NCBI RefSeq assembly: GCF_026340655.1
Contig: NZ_JAPEOZ010000001.1
Coordinates: 8,990,001 to 9,054,000 of the forward strand
Length of the DNA: 64,000 nucleotides
Direction of reading: 5' to 3'
Source: Streptomyces sp. NBC_01275
GTDB lineage: Bacteria; Actinomycetota; Actinomycetes; Streptomycetales; Streptomycetaceae
The first letter of the stretch is position 1. Every line of letters starts with the position of its first letter. The notes under the pieces were generated by a model that saw nothing but the letters and a program-made list of their open reading frames with translations, made no database searches and was not told the origin of the DNA. A program made the position numbers and the translations under genes. Positions 43,486-52,751 of the stretch are shown in pieces.

Positions 43486-44646
43486 TCACGCGCCCCAGCC
43501 GGCCTGCTCCCCGCCGACCCGCTCGGCGACGATCTTCTCGGCCCACCCGGACCGTCGGTACGCGGCGATCGGCTCGGGGTCCAACCCCATCTCCTCGCGC
43601 ACCTCACGAAGCAGCGGCCGGACGTCCGTGTTGTACGCGTCCATCAGGACGGCGTTCGCCTCGAGCACATCGCCGGAGGCCTGTGCCTCACTCAGCGCGT
43701 CCCGGTCGATGAGCAGCGCCTTGGCCGTGGCCTCCTGCACGTTCATCACGGACCGGATGATCGCCGGGATCTTCGCCTCGATGTTGTGGCACTGGTCGAG
43801 CATGAACGCCACCTCGGACGTGAAGCCGCCCCCACGCACGACCTCGTACATGATCCGGAACAGCTGGAACGGGTCGGCGGCGCCCACCATGAGGTCGTCG
43901 TCCGCGTAGAACCGTGAGTTGAAGTCGAACCCGCCGAGCTTCCCCTCCCGCAGCAGCGTGGCGACGATGAACTCGATGTTGGTGCCGGGCGCGTGGTGCC
44001 CGGTGTCCACCACGACCTGCGCCTTCGGCCCGAGCTTCAGGCAGTGCGCGTACGCCGTGCCCCAGTCCGGGACGTCCGTCGCGTAGAAGGCGGGCTCGAA
44101 GAACTTGTACTCCAGCAGCATCCGCTGCCCGTCCCCGAGCCGTTCGTACACCGCGGAGAGGCCCTCGGCGAGCCGGTCCTGCCGCGCGCGGATGTCGTCC
44201 TGGCCGGGATAGTTCGTACCGTCGGCGAACCACAGCTTGAGATCGGCGGAGCCGGTCGCGTCCATGATGTCGACGCACTCCAGCAGATGATCAAGAGCCT
44301 TGCGTCGCACCGCCGCGTCCGGGTGGCAGATGCTGCCCAGCTTGTAGGCGTCGTCCTGGAAGGTGTTGGAGTTGATCGCGCCCAGCTTCACCCCGCGATC
44401 CTCGGCATGTTTCGCAAGTGCGGAGTAGTCCTCCACCTTGTCCCAGGGGATGTGCAGGGCCACGGTCGGGGCCACGCCGGTGAACGAGTGCACCTGCGCC
44501 GCGTCGTCCAGCTTCTCCTGCGGGGTGCGCGGGACGCCCTCCTGGGCGAACACCTTGAAACGGGTGCCTGAGTTCCCGTACGCCCACGACGGCGTCTCGA
44601 CGGCCTGGGTCTTGAGCGCGGCCTTCACCGCGGCGAGGTCGGTCAC
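43486..44646 (-). CDS. rhaI: L-rhamnose isomerase
   Basis: The 386-residue TIM-barrel sugar isomerase matches the Pseudomonas stutzeri/Rhizobium RhaI type rather than E. coli RhaA. Metal-site residues lie in [40 protein letters not shown] (Glu), [16 protein letters not shown] (Asp/His) and [19 protein letters not shown] (Asp). It converts rhamnose to rhamnulose. I chose GTG 44646, with AGGAGC 7 bases upstream, over a start at 44703. It is the first gene of the minus arm and is divergent from the ABC importer. Confidence 0.95.
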   Translation of the reverse strand: MTDLAAVKAALKTQAVETPSWAYGNSGTRFKVFAQEGVPRTPQEKLDDAAQVHSFTGVAPTVALHIPWDKVEDYSALAKHAEDRGVKLGAINSNTFQDDAYKLGSICHPDAAVRRKALDHLLECVDIMDATGSADLKLWFADGTNYPGQDDIRARQDRLAEGLSAVYERLGDGQRMLLEYKFFEPAFYATDVPDWGTAYAHCLKLGPKAQVVVDTGHHAPGTNIEFIVATLLREGKLGGFDFNSRFYADDDLMVGAADPFQLFRIMYEVVRGGGFTSEVAFMLDQCHNIEAKIPAIIRSVMNVQEATAKALLIDRDALSEAQASGDVLEANAVLMDAYNTDVRPLLREVREEMGLDPEPIAAYRRSGWAEKIVAERVGGEQAGWGA

Positions 44647-44817
44647 TTGGGCTCCTGTGACATCGGTCCGGAAGGACATCCGGAGGGGCATTCGGAAAGC
44701 CATCCGGAACGGCTCTCGGATGAAACGATTCAGAACGGGAAGCTATGAGCCCGTCGGGGGAGTGTCAAGACTTCCGGCCAGGCCCGTTCTCCGTGACCGC
44801 TGCGTGACCTTCGGCTA

Positions 44818-44832
44818 TCGAAAACTTTTCGA
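44818..44832. promoter_or_regulatory. LacI-type palindrome in the rhamnose divergent promoter (site 1)
   Basis: TCGAAAACTTTTCGA is a perfect 15-bp palindrome with one central base. It lies between rhaI and the importer genes, the expected place for the LacI-family regulator encoded at 51606 to control both arms. Confidence 0.62.
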
Positions 44833-44886
44833 GACGTACCCATTGACGTGACATGGCCCGGATGCCTAACGTCCCGGCAATCCAGT

Positions 44887-44898
44887 TGAAACCTTTCA
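44887..44898. promoter_or_regulatory. LacI-type palindrome (site 2) before the importer operon
   Basis: TGAAACCTTTCA has perfect TGAAA/TTTCA arms around CC and shares the GAAA-TTTC form of site 1, 69 bases away (start to start). It ends 44 bases before the importer ATPase start. The pair could form a repression loop. Confidence 0.52.
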
Positions 44899-44942
44899 CG
44901 ACGCCGTGAGGGCATGTCCCGGGCGTCGTCGAGGAGCCATCC

Positions 44943-46460
44943 ATGACCCACCCGTCCGACGCGGGACCGGCCCCGGTGCTGGCGTTGAGGGACGTAGCCA
45001 AGTCCTTCGGCGCCGTTCGCGCCCTGCGGGGCGTCTCCCTGGAGCTGTTCCCCGGCGAGGTACACGCCCTCGCCGGCGAGAACGGCGCGGGCAAGTCCAC
45101 GCTCATCAAGACCCTCGCGGGAGTGCACCGACCCGACGCCGGTCGGGTGCTGCTCGACGGTGAGCCCGTCGTCTTCCACGGTCCCGGCGACGCCCGCGAC
45201 GCCGGCATCGCCGTGATCTACCAGGAGCCCACGCTCTTCCCCGACCTGTCGATCGCCGAGAACATCTTCATGGGCCGCCAGCCCCGCCGCGCCCTCGGCC
45301 GCATCGACCACAAGGCCACCCGTGCGGCCACCGCCGCCCTGATGCAGCGCCTCGGCGTCGACCTCGACCCCGACCGCCCGGCGCGCGGACTGTCCATCGC
45401 CGACCAGCAGATCGTCGAGATCGCCAAGGCGCTCTCCTTCGACGCCCGCGTCCTGATCATGGACGAGCCGACCGCCGCCCTCACCGGCAGCGAGGTCGCC
45501 CGACTCTTCGGCGTCGTGCGCACCCTTCGTGAGCAGGGCGCGGCGGTGCTGTTCATCTCCCACCGGCTGGAGGAGATCTTCCAGATCTGCCAACGCGTGA
45601 CCACCCTGCGCGACGGCGCCTGGATCGCCAGCGAACCGATCGAGGACATGACCGAGGACGACCTGGTCAGACGTATGGTCGGCCGCGACCTCGACGAGCT
45701 CTACCCCAAGCAGGACGTGACGCCGGGCGAGGTCGCCCTCAGCGTCCGCCGGCTGACCCGGGAGGGCGTCTTCACCGACGTCTCCTTCGAGGTCCGGCGC
45801 GGCGAGATCGTCGGCCTCGCCGGACTCGTCGGCGCCGGGCGTACGGAGGTCGCCCGGGCGGTCTTCGGCATCGACCGCTGGGACGCGGGGGAGGTCGCGG
45901 TCGACGGCCGCACGCTGACGAACGGAGCCCCCTCCACCGCGATGGCGGCCGGCCTCGCGCTGGTCCCCGAGGACCGGCGGGCCCAGGGCCTGGTGATGGA
46001 CATGTCCATCGAGCGCAACATCGGTCTCACCGGCCTGCGGACGACCGTGAAGGCCGGTCTGATGGACCGCGGCGCAGAGCGCAGCCGCTCCCTCGACTGG
46101 GCGGTCAAGCTCCAGGTGAAGTACGCCCGGATCGCCGACACCGTCAACACGCTGTCCGGCGGGAACCAGCAGAAGGTCGTCCTCGCCAAGTGGCTGGCCA
46201 CCGGCCCCAAGGTGCTCATCGTGGACGAGCCGACCCGCGGCATCGACGTCGGGACCAAGGCCGAGGTGCACCGGCTGCTCAGCGAGCTGGCCGCCGACGG
46301 GGTCGCCGTCCTGATGATCTCCTCCGACCTGCCCGAGATCCTCGGCATGGCCGACCGCGTGCTGGTGATGCACGAGGGCCGGCTCGCCGCCGAGATCCCC
46401 CGCACCGAAGCCACCGAGGAAACCGTGATGGCCGCAGCCACCGGGAGGGCCGCCGCATGA
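44943..46460 (+). CDS. rhaT: Rhamnose ABC importer, ATP-binding protein
   Basis: This 505-residue double ATPase is of the RbsA/RhaT (CUT2) type. The first half has Walker [20 protein letters not shown], signature [17 protein letters not shown] and Walker [12 protein letters not shown]. The second half has the degenerate Walker [20 protein letters not shown], signature [20 protein letters not shown] and [14 protein letters not shown]. It powers uptake with the two permeases that follow by short overlaps. The symbol follows the Rhizobium rhaSTPQ naming, not E. coli RhaT. Confidence 0.93.
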   Translation: MTHPSDAGPAPVLALRDVAKSFGAVRALRGVSLELFPGEVHALAGENGAGKSTLIKTLAGVHRPDAGRVLLDGEPVVFHGPGDARDAGIAVIYQEPTLFPDLSIAENIFMGRQPRRALGRIDHKATRAATAALMQRLGVDLDPDRPARGLSIADQQIVEIAKALSFDARVLIMDEPTAALTGSEVARLFGVVRTLREQGAAVLFISHRLEEIFQICQRVTTLRDGAWIASEPIEDMTEDDLVRRMVGRDLDELYPKQDVTPGEVALSVRRLTREGVFTDVSFEVRRGEIVGLAGLVGAGRTEVARAVFGIDRWDAGEVAVDGRTLTNGAPSTAMAAGLALVPEDRRAQGLVMDMSIERNIGLTGLRTTVKAGLMDRGAERSRSLDWAVKLQVKYARIADTVNTLSGGNQQKVVLAKWLATGPKVLIVDEPTRGIDVGTKAEVHRLLSELAADGVAVLMISSDLPEILGMADRVLVMHEGRLAAEIPRTEATEETVMAAATGRAAA

Positions 46461-47551
46461 CGGCGACCACCTCCCACGAGGCCCCCGTCGCCGAGGCGCC
46501 GAAGTCCAGCGGCACCCGGCTGGTCGACCGCGTGTTCAAGATGCGCGAACTCGCCATCCTGGTCGTCTTCCTGGTGATGATCGCCGTCACCCAGGCCGGC
46601 AACAGCGAGTTCCTGTCCGAGCAGGGCATCAAGGACCTGCTGCTCAACGCCACCATCCTGGTGCTGGTCGCCACCGGCCAGTCCCTGGTCGTCATCACCC
46701 GCAACGTCGACCTGTCGGTCGGCTCCACCCTCGGCATCAGCGCCTTCGCCGCCGGCGCCTATCTGCACGGCGGCGGCAACCCGGTGATCGCGATCGTGCT
46801 GGCGGTCCTGCTGGGCGTCGGCTTCGGGCTCCTCAACGGCCTGCTGGTCAGCCTCGGTCAGGTGCCCGCCCTCGTCGTCACCCTCGGCACGCTGTACATC
46901 ATCCGCGGTATCGACTCCATCTGGGTCGGCTCCCGCCAGATCACCGCCGCCGACCTGCCGAACTCGTTCGTCGACTTCGGATCCGGCGGTCTCTCGGCGG
47001 TGCCGTGGCTGGCGCTGATCGCGCTCGCCGTCCTCATCGCCACCGCGTACTACCTCAAGCACTTCGGCAGCGGACGCGAGCTGTACGCGCTCGGCTCCAA
47101 CCCGGAGGCCGCCCGCCTCGCCGGCATCCCGGTCCGCAAGCGGATCCTCGCCGCGTACACCTTCTGCGGCGGTCTCGCCGGACTCGCCGGGGCGATGTAC
47201 CTGGCCCGGTTCGGCAACGTCGACTCCGGGACCGGCAACGGCTACGAACTCACCGTCGTCAGCGCGGTCGTGGTCGGCGGCGTCGTCTTCACCGGCGGCT
47301 CCGGCAGCGTCTACGGCGCAGCCCTCGGCGCGCTGCTGCTCACCTCCATCAACAGCGTCCTGCCCGCACTCGGCGTCAGCTCGGTCTGGGTGCTCGCCAT
47401 CAACGGCGTGCTGCTCCTGCTGGCCATCGCGGTCGACCGGGTCGTCGCCCTACGGGTGGCGTCCGCGCTGAAGAGGAAGTCGGCCGCGACCAGGACCACC
47501 ACCGCCCCCGTGAAGACCACCGTCAAGAAGGGAGACGCCGGCCATGCCTGA
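46457..47551 (+). CDS. rhaP: Rhamnose ABC importer permease 1
   Basis: This 364-residue CUT2-type permease has about ten membrane helices. Family blocks are [20 protein letters not shown] (about residues 76-95) and the ATPase-coupling loop region [20 protein letters not shown] (about residues 209-228), followed by [20 protein letters not shown]. The ATG overlaps the ATPase stop as ATGA. The polar C-terminal tail rich in Thr and Lys overlaps the second permease by eight bases. Confidence 0.93.
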   Translation: MTATTSHEAPVAEAPKSSGTRLVDRVFKMRELAILVVFLVMIAVTQAGNSEFLSEQGIKDLLLNATILVLVATGQSLVVITRNVDLSVGSTLGISAFAAGAYLHGGGNPVIAIVLAVLLGVGFGLLNGLLVSLGQVPALVVTLGTLYIIRGIDSIWVGSRQITAADLPNSFVDFGSGGLSAVPWLALIALAVLIATAYYLKHFGSGRELYALGSNPEAARLAGIPVRKRILAAYTFCGGLAGLAGAMYLARFGNVDSGTGNGYELTVVSAVVVGGVVFTGGSGSVYGAALGALLLTSINSVLPALGVSSVWVLAINGVLLLLAIAVDRVVALRVASALKRKSAATRTTTAPVKTTVKKGDAGHA

Positions 47552-48518
47552 GTCGCTCACCCGCGCCATCCGCTGGGACACGGTCGTCGGCGCCCTCCTG
47601 ATCGTCCTGCTGCTGTTCTCGTTCTCCTTCGTGGACGGCTTCGGCAACGCCCTCAACCTGTCGTTCCTCATCGGCAACACCCTGCCCATCGCGCTCATCG
47701 CGCTGCCGATGACCCTGCTGGTCGTCTCCGGCGAGATCGACCTGTCCGTCGCCTCCACCGCCGGGCTGTCCGGCTCGGTGATGGGCGCCCTGTGGAACCA
47801 GGGCATGACGATCGAGACGATCATCCCGATCTGTCTGCTGCTCGGCGTGGTGTGCGGGCTGGTCAACGGCCTGCTCGTGACCCGCCTCGGGCTGCCCTCT
47901 CTCGCCGTCACCATCGGCACCCTCGCCGCCTACCGGGGCATCGCGCAGATCGTCCTCGGCTCCGACGCGGTCACCGACTTCCCCACCCAGTACCTGGACT
48001 TCGCGGCCGGCCGGGTCGGGGACAGCTTCCTCCCGCAGGCCTTCCTGCCCTTCGTCGTCCTGCTCGCGATCGCTGTGGTCGTCCTGCACGCCACCCCGTT
48101 CGGACGCTCGCTGTTCGCCACCGGGGCCAGCGAGGAGGCCGCCCGGTTCGCCGGCATCCGGGTCAAGCGGCAGAAGCTGATCCTGTTCACGGTGACCGGG
48201 CTGATGGCCTCCCTCACCGGGATCTTCTGGGCGCTGCACTACGCCAGCGCCCGCTACGACAACGCCACCGGCCTCGAACTCTCCGTCATCGCGGCCGTCC
48301 TGCTCGGCGGCATCGACTTCGACGGCGGCAAGGGCACGCTCGGCGGCGCGATCGCGGGAGTCTTCCTGCTCGGCGCGGCGCAGAACGTGATGAGCCTCCA
48401 GGACGTCTCCGCCCAGTCGCAGATCGTCGTCACCGGCGTCCTGCTCGTCGTCTCCGTGCTCGGCCCCCGGGTCGCACGGCAGATCTCCGTCGCGAGGGCG
48501 GCACGCTCCGCCGGATAG
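47544..48518 (+). CDS. rhaQ: Rhamnose ABC importer permease 2
   Basis: This 324-residue CUT2-type permease is paralogous to the preceding gene. It has VVSGEIDLSVASTAGLSGSV (about residues 57-76), the coupling loop ATGASEEAARFAGIRVKRQK and LLGGIDFDGGKGTLGGAIAG. About ten membrane helices are visible. Two different permeases form the channel in rhamnose importers of this class, unlike the ribose system. A dispersed repeat (48531-48598) follows before the binding-protein gene. Confidence 0.93.
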   Translation: MPESLTRAIRWDTVVGALLIVLLLFSFSFVDGFGNALNLSFLIGNTLPIALIALPMTLLVVSGEIDLSVASTAGLSGSVMGALWNQGMTIETIIPICLLLGVVCGLVNGLLVTRLGLPSLAVTIGTLAAYRGIAQIVLGSDAVTDFPTQYLDFAAGRVGDSFLPQAFLPFVVLLAIAVVVLHATPFGRSLFATGASEEAARFAGIRVKRQKLILFTVTGLMASLTGIFWALHYASARYDNATGLELSVIAAVLLGGIDFDGGKGTLGGAIAGVFLLGAAQNVMSLQDVSAQSQIVVTGVLLVVSVLGPRVARQISVARAARSAG

Positions 48519-48530
48519 GCCGTATCAAAG

Positions 48531-48598
48531 CTGCGGGTCCGCTGTGGCTGGTCGCGCCCGCGCGGCGGAGCCGCATATCGACACAGCCCCGCGCCCCT
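48531..48598 (-). repeat. Dispersed intergenic repeat, copy 2 (REP-like)
   Basis: On the minus strand it reads AGGGGCGCGGGGCTGTGTCG, with ATGCGGCTCCGCCGCGCGGG in the middle and CGGACCCGCAG at the end, matching copy 1 at 43389-43456. It lies between the second permease and the binding-protein gene, inside the importer operon. A hairpin here could slow polymerase or protect mRNA ends. Confidence 0.75.
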
Positions 48599-48638
48599 TC
48601 AAAGCTCTCACCTCAACCTCTCTCAAGAAGGACTCGCC

Positions 48639-49721
48639 ATGTCCAAGTCATCCCTCCGCCGTGCCTGTGCGGCTCTCGCCGTCGTCTCCTCCCTCTCCCT
48701 CGCCGCGACCGCCTGCGGCGGCACCACCAAGGAGGACGTGAAGAGCGAGTCCACCGGCTCGGCGGCCTCCGGCGGCAAGGCCGACCCGAACGCGGCCACC
48801 AAGAAGGGCCTGACCGTCGGCTTCCTGCCCAAGCAGGTCAACAACCCCTACTTCACCTCCGCCGACAAGGGCGGCGAGGAGGCTCTGAAGACGCTGGGCT
48901 CCAGCTACAAGGAGGTCGGCCCCTCCAGCGCCACCGACACCTCCGGCCAGGTCAGCTACGTCAACACCCTCACCCAGCAGCAGGTCGACGCGATGGCCGT
49001 GTCCGCGCAGGACCCGGGCGCCCTGTGCACCGCCCTCAAGCAGGCCATGAGCAACAAGATCAAGGTCGTCACCTACGACTCCGACACCAACCCCGAGTGC
49101 CGCAACGCCTTCGTCTCGCAGGCCTCCGCCGAGGACCTCGGCCGCACCGAGGTGCAGCTGCTCGCCGAACAGATCGGCTACAAGGGCGAGATCGCGATCC
49201 TGTCCGCCGCGCAGACCGCGACGAACCAGAACACCTGGATCGACTTCATGAAGGACGAGCTGAAGGACGCCAAGTACAAGGACGTCAAGCTCGTCAAGGT
49301 CGCGTACGGCAACGACGACGCCCAGCAGTCCTTCCAGCAGACCCAGGGCCTGCTCCAGCAGTACCCGAACCTGAAGGGGATCATCTCCCCGACCACCGTC
49401 GGCATCAAGGCCGCCGCCCAGTACCTCTCCGGCTCCAAGTACAAGGGCAAGGTCAAGCTGACCGGCCTGGGCACCCCGAACGACATGCGCACCTACGTCA
49501 AGAACGGCACCGTCGACGCCTTCGAGCTGTGGGACCCCTCGAAGCTCGGCGCACTGGCCGCGCAGACGGCGGTGGCGCTGGTCTCGGGCCAGATCACCGG
49601 CAAGGAGGGCGAGACCTTCAAGGCCGACGGCACCACGTACACCATCGGCAAGGACGGTGTGATCAGCCTCGGCAAGCCGACCGTGTTCGACGCCAAGAAC
49701 ATCGACCAGTTCAACTTCTGA
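48639..49721 (+). CDS. rhaS: Rhamnose-binding lipoprotein of the ABC importer
   Basis: The 360-residue periplasmic-binding-type protein is anchored by a lipobox LAATACGG (Cys at about residue 26). The mature protein begins with a Ser/Gly-rich linker, then VGFLPKQVNNPYFTSADKGG, DAMAVSAQDPGALCTALKQA and VVTYDSDTNPECRNAF, typical of the RhaS/LsrB group. The C-terminal lobe has LKGIISPTTVGIKAAAQYLS and VDAFELWDPSKLGALAAQ. The start is ATG 48639. It delivers rhamnose to the two permeases. Confidence 0.93.
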   Translation: MSKSSLRRACAALAVVSSLSLAATACGGTTKEDVKSESTGSAASGGKADPNAATKKGLTVGFLPKQVNNPYFTSADKGGEEALKTLGSSYKEVGPSSATDTSGQVSYVNTLTQQQVDAMAVSAQDPGALCTALKQAMSNKIKVVTYDSDTNPECRNAFVSQASAEDLGRTEVQLLAEQIGYKGEIAILSAAQTATNQNTWIDFMKDELKDAKYKDVKLVKVAYGNDDAQQSFQQTQGLLQQYPNLKGIISPTTVGIKAAAQYLSGSKYKGKVKLTGLGTPNDMRTYVKNGTVDAFELWDPSKLGALAAQTAVALVSGQITGKEGETFKADGTTYTIGKDGVISLGKPTVFDAKNIDQFNF

Positions 49722-49751
49722 TCCGCCTTCACCCCACGGGAGCGGTACTTC

Positions 49752-50072
49752 ATGCAGCGCGTCTGTTTCCTGCTCAAGGTCCGACAGGACCGCCTCGCCG
49801 AGTACCGCGAACGCCACGCGGCCGTGTGGCCGGAGATGCTCGAAGCTCTCTCGGCCACCGGCTGGCACAACTACTCGCTCTTCCTGAGAGACGACGGCCT
49901 GCTCGTCGGCTACCTGGAGACCGAGGACTTCGAGGCCGCCCTCGCCGGCATGGAGGCCACGGACGTCAACGCCCGCTGGCAGGCCGAGATGGCCCCCTTC
50001 TTCGAGTCCCTCGACGGAGCCCGCCCCGACGAGGCCATGAAGCCCCTGACCGAAGTTTTCCACCTCGCATGA
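49752..50072 (+). CDS. rhaM: L-rhamnose mutarotase
   Basis: The 106-residue protein of the RhaM/RhaU family interconverts alpha and beta L-rhamnose. It has RVCFLLKVRQDRLAEYRERH with the catalytic His, VWPEMLEALSATGWHNYSLF and the WQAEMAPFFE segment near the end. Length matches the family exactly. It starts 30 bases after the binding protein and its stop overlaps a potential ATG of the BNR protein. Confidence 0.95.
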   Translation: MQRVCFLLKVRQDRLAEYRERHAAVWPEMLEALSATGWHNYSLFLRDDGLLVGYLETEDFEAALAGMEATDVNARWQAEMAPFFESLDGARPDEAMKPLTEVFHLA

Positions 50073-50089
50073 CAACGGAGTCCCCCGAG

Positions 50090-51514
50090 ATGAGACGACG
50101 CACTCTGCTGGCCGGCGCCCTCCTCAGCGCCGCCGCGACCCCCCTCCTCGCCACCGGCACCGCCAGCGCCGCCGACCCCGGCCCCTCGGTCACGCAGACA
50201 GGCGCCACCCAACTCGACGCGACAGCCGTCTTCTTCGTCTCCTACGACGGCCTGGTCAACAACAACTCGTTCCAGAAGAACGGCCTGTTGACCTACAAGG
50301 GCTACCAGTACGCCGCCTGGTACACCTCCACCGGCTACGCGGTCGTCGCCCGCCGCGTCCTGGGCGGCAGCACCTGGTCGACCGTCACCCTCACCCACAA
50401 GCTCAAGGCCAGCGACTCCCACAACGTCATCTCCATGGGCGTCTCCAAGGTCGACGGCCGGCTGCACCTCAACATGGACTCCCACAGCGACGGCTTCTTC
50501 TACGTGAAGTCGGTCGCCGGACTCCTCGACAACCCGGGGACCACCTCCTGGACCTCGGCCGTCTTCGGCGCCGTCCAGACCACCCTCGACGGCCTCGCGC
50601 TCACCACCCAGTTCACCTACCCCCAGTTCGTCTCCACCCCCGAGGGCAGGCTCCAGCTCAGCTACCGGGTCGGCATCTCCGGCAACGGCCGCAACGCCCT
50701 TGCCGAGTACGACGGTTCGACGTGGACCGCGCTCGGCGAGTGGAGCAGCTCCACCGGCACCTACACCAGCTCGCACGGCTCCAGCACGCTGCGCAACATG
50801 TACCTGCACGGCATCGACTACGACGTCAACGGCCGGCTGCACGCCTTCTTCACCTGGCGCGAGCAGAACGGCGCCGTGATGTGCTCCAGCGGCGGCATCA
50901 CCAACCACGACACCGGTTACGTCTACTCCGACGACCGCGGCCGCACCTGGCGCAACAACGCGGGCACGCTCGTCGCCACCACCGGCACCTCGGACACCGT
51001 GGCGGTCACCGACTCCGGCCTGGTCGTCGACTCCCTCAACCCCGACCACTCCCTGATGAACCAGGAGAGCCAGTCCACCGACTCCACCGGCCTCCCGCAC
51101 GCGATCATCAGCTACGTCCCCGGCCGCTTCGGCCAGTGCACCACCGACTACGTCGGCGACCGCACCGCCAACGGCCGCGCCTTCCACGTCCGCAAGAACT
51201 CCTCCGGAGCCTGGCAGAAGACGGAGATCCCGGTCGTCCTCGGCTCCAGCCAGCGCACCAAGCTGGTCCTGGACAAGTACGACAACGCCTACGCGGTCTT
51301 CCCCTTCGGCCGGATCGCCGGCGCGTCGAAGGCCTCCGGCTACACGGACTGGACGGTGCTCTTCGACGGCAGCGGTCTCAACGCCTTCGGCGAGGTCGTG
51401 ATCGACGAACTGCGTGTCAAGGCCGACAACGTGCTGTCGTTCATGTATCAGGAGACATCGAGCGGAACGACCCCCTCGGCGCTCCACGTCGTCGACTTCG
51501 CACTGCCCGCATGA
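50090..51514 (+). CDS. Secreted BNR_4-type beta-propeller, candidate rhamnose-releasing enzyme
   Basis: The 474-residue protein has a Tat-like signal (MRRRTLLAGALLSAAATPLL, then an Ala-x-Ala site near SAAD). The mature seven-bladed-looking propeller contains NSFQKNGLLTYKGYQYAAWY, SDSHNVISMGVSKVDGRLHL, NMDSHSDGFFYVKS and YLHGIDYDVNGRLHAFFTWR. As I recall, BNR_4-like propellers include rhamnose-uronate lyases and L-rhamnosidase families, with a catalytic His. I cannot assign which. I prefer ATG 50090 (GGAG upstream) over ATG 50069, which overlaps the mutarotase stop. Placement in the rhamnose operon suggests it frees rhamnose outside the cell. Confidence 0.78.
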   Translation: MRRRTLLAGALLSAAATPLLATGTASAADPGPSVTQTGATQLDATAVFFVSYDGLVNNNSFQKNGLLTYKGYQYAAWYTSTGYAVVARRVLGGSTWSTVTLTHKLKASDSHNVISMGVSKVDGRLHLNMDSHSDGFFYVKSVAGLLDNPGTTSWTSAVFGAVQTTLDGLALTTQFTYPQFVSTPEGRLQLSYRVGISGNGRNALAEYDGSTWTALGEWSSSTGTYTSSHGSSTLRNMYLHGIDYDVNGRLHAFFTWREQNGAVMCSSGGITNHDTGYVYSDDRGRTWRNNAGTLVATTGTSDTVAVTDSGLVVDSLNPDHSLMNQESQSTDSTGLPHAIISYVPGRFGQCTTDYVGDRTANGRAFHVRKNSSGAWQKTEIPVVLGSSQRTKLVLDKYDNAYAVFPFGRIAGASKASGYTDWTVLFDGSGLNAFGEVVIDELRVKADNVLSFMYQETSSGTTPSALHVVDFALPA

Positions 51515-51605
51515 CCCGTATCCGTACCCGAACAGGGGTGCGGCGGCATGACGGTACTGTGAAGGCCGTCCCGCCGTACCCCGTTCACCTGGAGGTCCCC
51601 GTCTG

Positions 51606-52625
51606 ATGGCCCAGCCGGTGGGAATCAAGGACGTCGCCCGTGCCGCCGGAGTCTCCGTCGGCACGGTGTCCAATGTCATCAACCGCCCGGACACCGTCGC
51701 CACGGAGACCCGGGCCCGGGTGCTGTCCGCGATAGACCGGCTCGGCTACGTCCGCAGCGAGTCCGCGCGCCAGCTGCGCGCGGGCCGCAGCCGGATCATG
51801 GGCCTGCTCGTCCTGGACATGGGCAACCCCTTCTTCGTGGACGTCGCCCGAGGCGCCGAGCGGGCCGCCCGGGACGCCGGGCTCGGCGTGATGGTCTGCA
51901 ACAGCGCCGAGAGCGCGGGCGAGGAGGCCGAGTACCTGTCGCTCTTCGCCGAGCAGCGGGTGCGGGGCGTGCTGCTCACCCCGGCCGACGCCACCGGCCG
52001 CAACATCGAGTCCTTCCGTCGGCACGGCATCCCGTTCGTGCTGGTCGACCGGGTCTCCGACGGCACCACCGAGTGCTCGGTGTCGGTCGACGACGTGGCC
52101 GGCGGAGCGCTCGCCGTCCGGCATCTGATCGACGCCGGACACCGCTCCATCGCCTACGTCAGCGGCCCGCCCGGCTTCACCCAGGTCCGCGACCGCCGCA
52201 CCGGCGCCCTGAACGCGCTCGCCGAGGCGGGCCTCGGCCCGGAACAGCTGCGCGAGCTGCCCACCGAGCGGCTCGACGTCGCCGCAGGGCGGGACGCGGG
52301 CGCCCGCCTGCTCGGCCTCGCCGACCGCCCGACCGCCGTGTTCTGCGCCAACGACCTGCTCGCCCTCGGCGTCCTGCAGGCCATGTACGCGGCCGGCGTC
52401 GGCGTCCCCGACGACCTCGCCATCGTCGGCTACGACGACATCGAGTTCGCCGCCGCCGCGGCCGTCCCGCTCACCTCGGTCCGCCAGCCCGCCGTCACCA
52501 TGGGCGCGCTCGCCGCCGAGCTGCTGCTGGAGGAGACGGAGGAGAACGCCGGCCGGCACGAGCACCGGCGGGTGGTCCTCCAGCCGGAACTGGTGGTGCG
52601 CAGGTCCAGCCTCTCGGCGCGCTGA
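51606..52625 (+). CDS. LacI-family regulator, probably of the rhamnose locus
   Basis: The 339-residue protein has the LacI headpiece at residues 5-55 (IKDVARAAGVSVGTVSNVIN, then hinge RSESARQLRAGRS). The periplasmic-binding-like effector domain contains LLVLDMGNPFFVDVARGAER and VFCANDLLALGVLQAMYAAG. Valine and Ser/Thr in the recognition helix suit GAAA-TTTC type operators, as found at 44818 and 44887. It lies 92 bases after the BNR gene at the end of the importer arm. Rhamnose or rhamnulose is the likely inducer. Confidence 0.92.
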   Translation: MAQPVGIKDVARAAGVSVGTVSNVINRPDTVATETRARVLSAIDRLGYVRSESARQLRAGRSRIMGLLVLDMGNPFFVDVARGAERAARDAGLGVMVCNSAESAGEEAEYLSLFAEQRVRGVLLTPADATGRNIESFRRHGIPFVLVDRVSDGTTECSVSVDDVAGGALAVRHLIDAGHRSIAYVSGPPGFTQVRDRRTGALNALAEAGLGPEQLRELPTERLDVAAGRDAGARLLGLADRPTAVFCANDLLALGVLQAMYAAGVGVPDDLAIVGYDDIEFAAAAAVPLTSVRQPAVTMGALAAELLLEETEENAGRHEHRRVVLQPELVVRRSSLSAR

Positions 52626-52659
52626 GCAGCCGTTCAGCGACCGCTGAGCGCCCGTTCAG
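52622..52659 (+). repeat. 16-bp direct repeat at the LacI gene end
   Basis: CTGAGCAGCCGTTCAG (52622-52637) and CTGAGCGCCCGTTCAG (52644-52659) differ at two positions; each has CTGA/TCAG ends. The first overlaps the stop codon. It may form a terminator structure, but no T-run follows. Confidence 0.4.
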
Positions 52660-52751
52660 TAGGCGTTCATGATCCCCCGGGCTCCGGCGCGGCCCGGACA
52701 TGTGCTGAACTGGGTCGCGGCCCGTACACCGAGCGTCCCAGGAGACCCCTG

